A DNA stretch of 14,082 bases from Nanobdellota archaeon (GTDB taxonomy: Archaea > Nanobdellota > Nanobdellia > Woesearchaeales > JAGLGH01), in contig JAGLGH010000221.1 of NCBI GenBank assembly GCA_023144115.1, positions 1 through 14,082 on the forward strand. Direction: 5' to 3'. The position numbers and the translations under genes were made by a program. Shown in pieces: positions 6,700 through 12,280 of this stretch; the first letter of the stretch is position 1, and each line of letters starts with the position of its first letter. The notes under the pieces are model-generated. The model did no database searches. It worked only from the letters and a program-made list of their open reading frames with translations, and was not told where the DNA came from.

Positions 6700-7341
6700 A
6701 TGAAAAGTCATAGTTATAGCATAATTGCTCCATTAAGCAAAGATATTGACAGCTTATTCTTTGGGATTAGAGAATATGCTCCTGAAATAATGGTCCTACT
6801 TGCTGATGATAGCACAAAATCTTTCGCAGGCATAGCAAGGCAGAGTATAGAGGGATTAGGTGTGCCTGTAACTGTGCTGCATATCCCTTCATGCAATGGT
6901 GTGAGGGAAGTGAGCAAAGTCATATATAAGATAGCTGCAAAGTATGGCAGAGATAATCTGATAATAAATTCTGTTTCAGGCAATTCTCTTGCAAATTCTA
7001 TAATCCTATCTGCTGCTTTTATCAATGGGATAAGTGCTTTTACAATCAGGGATGGTGAAATAATTAATCTTCCTGTCATGAAATATCCATACTATCGTTT
7101 TATCGGTGAAAAAAAACTTAAAATACTCCAACTATTGAATAAGGAGAAATGCTGCAACTCCCTTGAAGAACTTGGCAAAAAGATTGGCATGAGTCTTCCT
7201 CTTATTTCTTATCATATCAATGGAAATAGGGTGTCAAAAGGGCTGAAGGCCTTAGACCTGGTTGATATAGATGAAAAAAAAGGAAAAGTCAAAGTGATGC
7301 TGAGCAGGTTCGGCAAGCAGCTTATTGCACCATTGGAATAA
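6700..7341 (+). CDS. Transcription regulator: CARF-like Rossmann domain plus winged helix-turn-helix
   Basis: A 213-aa predicted cytoplasmic DNA-binding sensor. Residues 1-130 alternate beta strands and helices: SYSIIAPL, EIMVLLAD, PVTVLHIP, DNLIINSVSGNSLANSIIL, then ISAFTIRDGEIINLP. The strand followed by N-x-x-S-G-N-S-x-x-x-S and a helix sits where CARF proteins (Csa3 and the haloarchaeal HFX_2341/DUF6293 type) carry their ligand-binding N-x-x-G-G-T-like motif. Residues 136-213 form a winged helix: KKLKILQLLN, then LEELGKKIGMSLPLISYHING (recognition helix) and a beta wing ending KVKVMLSRFGKQL. It lies 51 nt after glycogen synthase under its own promoter. The ligand is unknown; cyclic oligoadenylate or another nucleotide is family-based inference. 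An ArsR-like wHTH with an unrelated Rossmann sensor is the alternative. Confidence 0.7.
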   Translation: MKSHSYSIIAPLSKDIDSLFFGIREYAPEIMVLLADDSTKSFAGIARQSIEGLGVPVTVLHIPSCNGVREVSKVIYKIAAKYGRDNLIINSVSGNSLANSIILSAAFINGISAFTIRDGEIINLPVMKYPYYRFIGEKKLKILQLLNKEKCCNSLEELGKKIGMSLPLISYHINGNRVSKGLKALDLVDIDEKKGKVKVMLSRFGKQLIAPLE

Positions 7342-7403
7342 TGACTCGAAGATGCTTGTGCTCAGTTAAATCTGACTTTCTACTTACGGTATTTGGAAAC
7401 ATT

Positions 7404-7411
7404 TTTATAAT
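7404..7411 (+). promoter_or_regulatory. TATA box of the queuosine-salvage gene
   Basis: TTTATAAT is centred 25-26 nt before the ATG at 7433; a leaderless transcript is predicted. Confidence 0.65.
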
Positions 7412-7432
7412 GCATTACAGTTTTAGATTAAT

Positions 7433-8389
7433 ATGAATAAAATAGTAGAATCTGCTAAATTTGTTGTTGACAATTCTCAACATATAAAAATAAACCTCGA
7501 TAAAGTTGATGAGTTTTGCAATTATTTTGACCATCAGCATATTAAACATTGGTTCAATGAATCGCCGTTCAATATAAGAAAGTTAAAAAATAAAGGTAGA
7601 TTAAATTTTTTATTAGTATTTAATGCCATTAGCTTTTGTTATTGGGGAGACCCAAAATGGAAGATTAATTATAATTCTGAGGAGATTGATGGAGCATATG
7701 GCATGATTGCTGCTCTTGGGAGAGCAATTGAAAATGGATATCCTATTTTGGATGCAAAATATCTTTCTGAAATTAGCAAAGAAGATTTTAATAAGGTCTT
7801 GGAAGGAAATGTGAAAATTCCTTTATTTGAAGAAAGGCTTAAGATAATAAGAACAGTTGGAAATACTTTAATGAAAAAATTTGAGGGAGATTTTACAAAT
7901 CTTGTTGCAAAAGCTAATGGCGATTCAAATAAATTATTGAGTTTATTCATTGAAAACTTCCCCTCATTTAAAGATGAATCAATTTACAAAGGAAAACATG
8001 TTTATTTTTATAAACGAGTCCAGCTTTTAATTTCTGATATCTTTCAAGCTTTTGATGGGCAGGGATTTGGCAAATTAAAAAACATTCAAGAATTAACTGC
8101 TTGCGCAGATTACAAATTGCCTTTTGTTTTAAGAAGACTTGGAATTTTTTCTTATTCAGATAATTTAGCTGAAAAGATTGATAACCAAATCCAGATTGAC
8201 AAAGATAGTGAAGAAGAGATAGAAATAAGGGCGAATACAATTTGGGTTGTTGAGATTATAAAACAAAAATTAAAGAATAAAATTCCTCATATAGATTCTA
8301 TTCATGTTAATGACCATTTATGGCTAATTGGACAGGAAAAATTAAAAGATGATAAACCATATCATTTAACCAGGACAATTTCTTATTAG
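7433..8389 (+). CDS. qng1: Queuosine-nucleotide N-glycosidase, queuine salvage (DUF2419 family)
   Basis: A 318-aa cytoplasmic enzyme that releases queuine base from queuosine 5'-phosphate or nucleoside. The length is close to human QNG1 (C9orf64, 341 aa). Conserved blocks run along the whole protein: ISFCYWGDPKW (66-76), GAYGMIAALGRAIENGYPI (87-105), IPLFEERLKIIRTVG (129-143), ENFPSF (174-179), VYFYKRVQLLISDIF (190-204; Lys194), CADYKLPFVLRRLG (224-237; Asp226 in the conserved A-D-Y-x-L-P), EIEIRANTIWVVEII (262-276), DHLWLIG (294-300) and the end PYHLTRTISY. None of the conserved blocks appears broken. It is monocistronic, with a leaderless start. Archaea normally place archaeosine at G15 and are not known for queuosine, so this points to scavenging or lateral transfer. 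Codon use looks more A+T rich than in the glycogen synthase. Confidence 0.93.
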   Translation: MNKIVESAKFVVDNSQHIKINLDKVDEFCNYFDHQHIKHWFNESPFNIRKLKNKGRLNFLLVFNAISFCYWGDPKWKINYNSEEIDGAYGMIAALGRAIENGYPILDAKYLSEISKEDFNKVLEGNVKIPLFEERLKIIRTVGNTLMKKFEGDFTNLVAKANGDSNKLLSLFIENFPSFKDESIYKGKHVYFYKRVQLLISDIFQAFDGQGFGKLKNIQELTACADYKLPFVLRRLGIFSYSDNLAEKIDNQIQIDKDSEEEIEIRANTIWVVEIIKQKLKNKIPHIDSIHVNDHLWLIGQEKLKDDKPYHLTRTISY

Positions 8390-8419
8390 TAGATTTAAGC
8401 TGAAACTTCTTTGATCTCA

Positions 8420-9241
8420 CTATGTATCAGCTATCTTGTAAAAAGCCACCCTGTTAAAAGACATTAGTAAGTACAGCCCTATTATTGTTATGCCCTGATA
8501 CACTGCAGTGAACCCAGGATAATATGCATAATACAGCGCTTCTGTTCTGAACAGCGTATATTTCAGGATAGCAGTGATTGCCATTGAGATTATCAAATAT
8601 GCTGCAATGGCTATTATTGATGACACATAGATGCTTATGTATTTCCTGATGCCTGGAAAAGTCATTGCTATTGCTTTCCTTACTGGCTGTTTCCTGCCTT
8701 TATAGAAAAGCGACTGGCAGAGATTCATAAAAGGATAATAGAAAAACACTACTGGCAGCAATATTAGAATCACTAATAATGATGCATATTGTGTTTCTAT
8801 CCCCAGGCTTATTATAAATACAAGTATCATAAAGGCAATTAAAGGGATGCCTATTATCCTTGTGTTCAGCCATGTAAATCTCTTTAACCGGTTGAGGCTG
8901 AACTTCTGCTTTTTGGACATTGACATGATAAGATCAAGTATGCAGTATTTGACAAATGAATATGCTGCTAGTACTATAAAAAAATATATTAATATATATA
9001 TGAGGACAAAAAATATCACTGAGAATATGGACGAAAGTCCTGCTACAAAATCCATGCCACTGTTTGGAAAAATAAAATCTGCAATTGCATTGATAATGAT
9101 GAAAGCAAGTATCATCACAATATCAAACAGCAAGATGAAAAAGAATTGCTTCTTGCTTTTCTTTATTGTTCTCACTGTCTTTGTGAATAACAGTTCCTGG
9201 CTTAATTTTGAGATTCTTGAAATTAATTTAGTTCTTTTCAT
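8420..9241 (-). CDS. Six-TM membrane protein B of the lgt operon
   Basis: A 273-aa polytopic membrane protein of unknown function. Hydrophobic segments lie near residues 33-57, 71-98, 128-147, 153-172, 203-225 and 246-268, with a basic N-terminal ~30 residues likely cytoplasmic. It resembles its upstream neighbour (9228-10064) in length, six-TM layout and an equivalent loop: FYKGRKQPVRKAI here against FVKGKKGFANLVR there. The two are probably old tandem duplicates. It starts inside the neighbour: GGAGG sits 6 nt before the ATG within the last codons of that gene, and the coding overlap is 14 nt, so translation is coupled. It is the last gene of the operon and is convergent with qng1, with only 30 nt between the stops. 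No transporter signature is seen. Confidence 0.8.
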   Translation of the reverse strand: MKRTKLISRISKLSQELLFTKTVRTIKKSKKQFFFILLFDIVMILAFIIINAIADFIFPNSGMDFVAGLSSIFSVIFFVLIYILIYFFIVLAAYSFVKYCILDLIMSMSKKQKFSLNRLKRFTWLNTRIIGIPLIAFMILVFIISLGIETQYASLLVILILLPVVFFYYPFMNLCQSLFYKGRKQPVRKAIAMTFPGIRKYISIYVSSIIAIAAYLIISMAITAILKYTLFRTEALYYAYYPGFTAVYQGITIIGLYLLMSFNRVAFYKIADT

Positions 9242-10064
9242 CTTTATCCTCCATAATCCTGATTATAAATATTCTCGCAAATGTAAACGACGGCAGTTCT
9301 ACTGCAAAAAATAAGACTCCGCTCATGACTATGCTGTATTTGAATATAATCACCTGCAGCATATGGATTGCTGCAATAATCAATGCTATTGCCAAGTATC
9401 GCGGGACCATATATCCTGCATTCTTATATCCTGTTCTTACTAAATTAGCAAAACCTTTTTTGCCCTTCACAAACAGTTTGCTGTATGATATTCCTGCATA
9501 ATATATGAATATGGCTGCCAATATCGGGATGATTATGCTGATATCAAATATATCTCCTGCATATGATTGTGAAGCTATCTGCTTCCTGAATCCTGCTGCC
9601 AGCTTTATGATTCCGAATAAGGCATATATTACCAGCCAGATAATGTTTATCTTAAGGAATGAACTCATGAAATCATAGTATTTATGCCTTGAGCCTGCCA
9701 GATTTCCTGCAAGATGCCAGCTTATACCCTGGAAAAAGCAATATATGAAATATGTCCCTAATGCAAGCAGCAAGCTGATGATAATTATACCATATGCAAA
9801 TTCTCTTACTCCGCTGATTGATAATATTCCTGAATATAAGGTATTACTGGATGCTACTATGCTTCCTATCTGTGCTGAGCTCTTTGCGGTCAGCGAAGAT
9901 GCTGCAATTACATACTCCAGGATTTTATCATACAATGCAGAAGAGAAAAATGTTATTGTGAAGATGAACATCATATCAGCCAGCACAGCATAAGCTATGA
10001 ATCCTGGTTTCCTGAGCATCAGCCTGAATGCTTCTTTTAGCTGTATAAGGATAGTTGCTGTCAT
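9228..10064 (-). CDS. Six-TM membrane protein A of the lgt operon
   Basis: A 278-aa polytopic membrane protein of unknown function. Hydrophobic segments are near residues 20-43, 91-112, 140-158, 174-193, 222-246 and 248-269. A long serine/alanine-rich loop (about 50-88) follows the first, and GISWHLAGN (113-121) follows the second. It appears paralogous to the next gene, sharing the N-terminal layout, segment order and a K-G-x-K-x loop after segment four. Its ATG lies 1 nt beyond the DsbA-like stop codon, with AGGAG inside the end of that gene 12 nt before the ATG. Position after lgt and a thioredoxin-fold gene suggests envelope biogenesis, but that is inference from context only. Confidence 0.8.
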   Translation of the reverse strand: MTATILIQLKEAFRLMLRKPGFIAYAVLADMMFIFTITFFSSALYDKILEYVIAASSLTAKSSAQIGSIVASSNTLYSGILSISGVREFAYGIIIISLLLALGTYFIYCFFQGISWHLAGNLAGSRHKYYDFMSSFLKINIIWLVIYALFGIIKLAAGFRKQIASQSYAGDIFDISIIIPILAAIFIYYAGISYSKLFVKGKKGFANLVRTGYKNAGYMVPRYLAIALIIAAIHMLQVIIFKYSIVMSGVLFFAVELPSFTFARIFIIRIMEDKDEKN

Positions 10065-10065
10065 A

Positions 10066-10749
10066 TCAGTTCATTGCTCCTAAAATCTGTTCTGTTATCT
10101 TTTCAGGGTCAAGCTGTTTTTCAATAGCTTCTTCTAGTGTATCATAATCCTGTGAACCTATAATCATATCTCCATTTATTATGAATATTGGTGTTGCTCT
10201 TATGTTATTTGCCTGAGCTTCCTGCATATCTGCCATAACTTTTTTTGTTTCTTCTCCTGATTGTATGCATGAATCAAATTCTGCAATATCCAGCCTCAGC
10301 GATTCTGCAAGCGATATGAATGCTTCATAATCTAATTTTCCAGATTCAAACAAAACATCATGATATTCTATAAATCTTCCCTGATTGCGAGCGCATTCTG
10401 ATGCCACAGCTGCATCAAACGCATTAGGATGCAGGTTATTCTGGGGCAGATGCTTGAATACAAAATTTATTGTTTCACCATATCTTTCAAGGATTTGCTT
10501 TAGTTCTGGATAAGTCTGCTTGCTGTACACACATCCAAAATCACTGAATTCAATAAGGTCAATTGGTGCGCCTGGATTAGTGCCTGTTGAAGTATTGATG
10601 AATGCCTGCTGTTTTGGGATATCCTCTGGAGTCAGGCCTGTTTCAGGAACAGGAAAAAAGAAATCTATCCTGATAGAAAATAGGATCAGTAATACCATAA
10701 TCAGTACTAGTGATATGTTAATTGTGAGGGATTTTGTTTTTTCTTCCAT
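10066..10749 (-). CDS. Membrane-anchored DsbA-like thioredoxin-fold protein with CXXS site
   Basis: A 227-aa extracytoplasmic thioredoxin-fold protein of the DsbA / Thioredoxin_4 type. Residues 9-31 form a hydrophobic signal anchor. The domain (about 60-215) has LIEFSDFGCVYSKQTYPEL (65-83), FVFKHLPQ (97-104), SECARNQGRFIEYHDVLF (117-134) and the cis-Pro motif RATPIFIING (184-193). The active site is Cys73-Val-Tyr-Ser76: the resolving cysteine of the usual CPYC/CPFC is serine (codon AGC). Cys119 and Cys161 are also present; Cys119 is in the motif common to this family. A CXXS site cannot work as a simple dithiol oxidase, but CXXS proteins can act as isomerases, thiol carriers or redox-inactive chaperones. 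Its start lies 32 nt inside the end of lgt, and it is followed 1 nt later by a membrane-protein gene. Confidence 0.88.
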   Translation of the reverse strand: MEEKTKSLTINISLVLIMVLLILFSIRIDFFFPVPETGLTPEDIPKQQAFINTSTGTNPGAPIDLIEFSDFGCVYSKQTYPELKQILERYGETINFVFKHLPQNNLHPNAFDAAVASECARNQGRFIEYHDVLFESGKLDYEAFISLAESLRLDIAEFDSCIQSGEETKKVMADMQEAQANNIRATPIFIINGDMIIGSQDYDTLEEAIEKQLDPEKITEQILGAMN

Positions 10750-11488
10750 TTTTAATTTTTATTGCAATAAATATAATAGATAATATGAATGCCACAATCA
10801 GTCCATATTGTGTTGCTGTAAGTCCAAAATATGTCTGGTCAATCCTTAGCAGATCTATCAAGAACCTTCCGCTTGCATAAATTATAGCATAAGTGAGGAA
10901 AAGAAGACCTCTTGTTTTAACATATATCTCCTTTTTTCTTATGTACATAAGGACTCCGAACAGGCAAAAGAGAAAGAGCGCAGAATATATGCTTGTTGAA
11001 TGCACAAGCTCTCCCTGGTATAATACTCCCCAGGGCATTGTTGTTGCCTTCCCTATGTGTCCGCCATCAGCTATATAACATCCAATCCTTCCTATTGCAT
11101 GACCTATAACAAAGCCAGGTGCTATTATGTCTGCATATTCCCAGATATTCAGCCCTTTTATCCTTGTGTATATTATCGCGCAGGAAATTGCAAGAGCAAA
11201 TCCTCCGAAGAATGCCAGACCCCCTTCCCAGATAGCAAATATTTTCCAAAGATTATGGGAATAATCTCCCCAGTGAAGAATAATATGAAACATCCTAGAA
11301 CCTATTATTCCTGCAAGCAATAATATGAAAATCATATTATAGACATGATCTGGATTCGCGTTTTTTTGTTTTGCTTCTTTTATAGCAATGAATGTCGCTA
11401 CAAGGAATCCAATTGCTGCTATCAATCCCCATGTCATAATAGTCAGCTTCCAGATGTGAATCTCAGGATAATAGATGTATGGTAACAT
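10718..11488 (-). CDS. lgt: Prolipoprotein diacylglyceryl transferase
   Basis: A 256-aa polytopic membrane enzyme that moves a diglyceryl-lipid group from a phospholipid to the lipobox cysteine of preprolipoproteins. Hallmarks are IWEGGLAFFGGF (86-97; bacterial enzymes have GGL-x-(F/Y)-(H/Y)-GG), the Lgt signature IGHAIGRIGCYIADGGHIG (128-146; Arg134 matches the essential Arg of GRxGN/C), PWGVLY (152-157), and the late GRFLIDLLRIDQ (207-218) with GLTATQYGLI (222-231). Length is near the bacterial norm (about 260-290). Gly-rich helices fit about seven TM segments. The ATG is 27 nt from a TATA box, so it starts a leaderless operon transcript. In an archaeon the donor would have to be an ether lipid (archaetidylglycerol); this is inference. 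The lipoprotein at 3066-3494 is a candidate substrate. Confidence 0.93.
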   Translation of the reverse strand: MLPYIYYPEIHIWKLTIMTWGLIAAIGFLVATFIAIKEAKQKNANPDHVYNMIFILLLAGIIGSRMFHIILHWGDYSHNLWKIFAIWEGGLAFFGGFALAISCAIIYTRIKGLNIWEYADIIAPGFVIGHAIGRIGCYIADGGHIGKATTMPWGVLYQGELVHSTSIYSALFLFCLFGVLMYIRKKEIYVKTRGLLFLTYAIIYASGRFLIDLLRIDQTYFGLTATQYGLIVAFILSIIFIAIKIKNGRKNKIPHN

Positions 11489-11511
11489 GATTGTGGATTA
11501 AAGATTGGATG

Positions 11512-11519
11512 TTTATAAA
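11512..11519 (-). promoter_or_regulatory. TATA box of the lgt operon
   Basis: TTTATAAA on the minus strand is centred 27 nt from the lgt ATG at 11488. No other promoter is evident before the operon's last gene, where genes overlap or lie 1 nt apart. Confidence 0.65.
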
Positions 11520-11554
11520 GATTGTGTTAAAAAGTTTTCAAAGAATTTTTTTGA

Positions 11555-11596
11555 TTGGCATTGGGCGATTTTGGAAAAATCAACAATTCCTGCCAA
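11555..11596. promoter_or_regulatory. Nested inverted repeat between divergent promoters
   Basis: The outer arms are TTGGCA (11555-11560) and TGCCAA (11591-11596). The inner arms are GATTTT (11567-11572) and AAAATC (11576-11581), with a 3-nt loop. The element sits midway between the lgt TATA box and that of the 11640 gene, where a shared operator would be expected. Confidence 0.4.
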
Positions 11597-11608
11597 AAAA
11601 CAATAAGA

Positions 11609-11616
11609 TTTATAAA
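11609..11616 (+). promoter_or_regulatory. TATA box of the 11640 gene
   Basis: TTTATAAA is centred 27-28 nt before the ATG at 11640, which selects that ATG over an in-frame TTG at 11634. Confidence 0.6.
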
Positions 11617-11639
11617 TTAAGTAATCTTCTTAGTTGATT

Positions 11640-12044
11640 ATGGGTCTAATACATTTTGGAGATCTTTATAATGATGGAGTAGGGCTATCAAGAATTATAG
11701 ATTATAAAAAAATTAGACCTCAGAATATACTATTGCTTGAAGAGACTGTAATCAGTAGATCTAATAATAAAGGTAGGTTTAAATATAGATTGATGGTAAC
11801 AAATATCCAGAAAATATTGGATTTTGAAAGACCAGAAATCAGAAAAAATCCAAATTATAAATACCGTACTATTGTGCCTGTTAAAAATCATATTATTTCT
11901 ATAAGCGACCTATCCTTTGAGAAATACTTCAATCTATATAATAAAATAGAATCAAAAGAAGATTTTTCTGAAGTTAAAACTCTTTTGAATCATTACTCCC
12001 CTAAGATCCAAAGCCCTACTCTCTTTTTTAGGACTCAACATTGA
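11640..12044 (+). CDS. Hypothetical protein, 134 aa
   Basis: Not recognised. The protein begins MGLIHFGDLYNDGVGLSRI and is basic with isoleucine-, lysine- and asparagine-rich stretches. Its mixed alpha/beta pattern includes strands such as RFKYRLMVTNIQKILDF and YRTIVPVKNHIISISD. It has no cysteine, membrane segment, signal peptide or evident catalytic motif. The leaderless start is supported by promoter spacing. Strong A+T codon bias resembles the 4341 and 12281 genes. A hairpin, CAGCT (12077-12081) / AGCTG (12084-12088) then five T, follows and may end the transcript. It could be a DNA- or RNA-binding accessory protein, but nothing in the sequence proves this. Confidence 0.6.
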   Translation: MGLIHFGDLYNDGVGLSRIIDYKKIRPQNILLLEETVISRSNNKGRFKYRLMVTNIQKILDFERPEIRKNPNYKYRTIVPVKNHIISISDLSFEKYFNLYNKIESKEDFSEVKTLLNHYSPKIQSPTLFFRTQH

Positions 12045-12060
12045 TTCCAAATTCCTTCTA

Positions 12061-12131
12061 AAAAGGTTCTTAAGACCAGCTTTAGCTGCTGTTTTTAACT
12101 GTGGGATACAGGTTAATGCATAATAGGAGGT
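12061..12131. other. Structured, GC-richer intergenic island
   Basis: By count 27 of 70 bases at 12061-12130 are G or C, higher than the surroundings. Three short stem-loops follow one another: GGTT/GACC (12065-12077, weak), CAGCT/AGCTG (12077-12088) with five T at 12092-12096, and TTAAC-TGT (12095-12102) against ACA-G-GTTAA (12108-12116). AGGAGGT, an excellent Shine-Dalgarno sequence, lies at 12125-12131 but no convincing plus-strand gene follows. On the minus strand an open frame of 60 codons runs 12134-11952. A terminator, a small RNA or a decayed minus-strand gene are all possible. Confidence 0.35.
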
Positions 12132-12212
12132 CATTTGCTTTATTCTATAATCTATAATTATTACAATTCAATCACAAATATTGTCTTTTTTATAAAACAC
12201 ACCATCACTAGG

Positions 12213-12275
12213 TTTATATTAGCTCCCTCATTACCTAAGAGTAACAAACACCCTGGGTGTTTCAAAAAAGAGGTG
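12213..12275 (+). promoter_or_regulatory. Promoter, 5' dyad and Shine-Dalgarno of the large unknown gene
   Basis: The TATA box TTTATATT (12213-12220) predicts initiation near 12243. AAACACCC (12246-12253) and GGGTGTTT (12255-12262) are perfect 8-nt inverted arms separated by one T, placed at about +3 to +19 of the RNA. GAGGTG (12270-12275) lies 5 nt before the ATG at 12281. The dyad could be an operator or an mRNA 5' hairpin (7 bp with a CTG loop). Confidence 0.65.
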
Positions 12276-12280
12276 CGAGA

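Noticed and set aside
6714..7079. Minus-strand open frame of 121 codons
   Set aside because: It is a shadow of the CARF-like regulator, whose strand shows the expected domain pattern and promoter.
8847..9314. Plus-strand open frame of 155 codons
   Set aside because: It lies antisense to membrane protein B and the end of membrane protein A; its sequence has no recognisable features, while the minus-strand frames have embedded Shine-Dalgarno sites and operon spacing.
12257..12280. GTG start 24 nt upstream for the large unknown protein
   Set aside because: The GTG lies inside the right arm of the dyad with no Shine-Dalgarno before it, while the ATG at 12281 has GAGGTG at good spacing.
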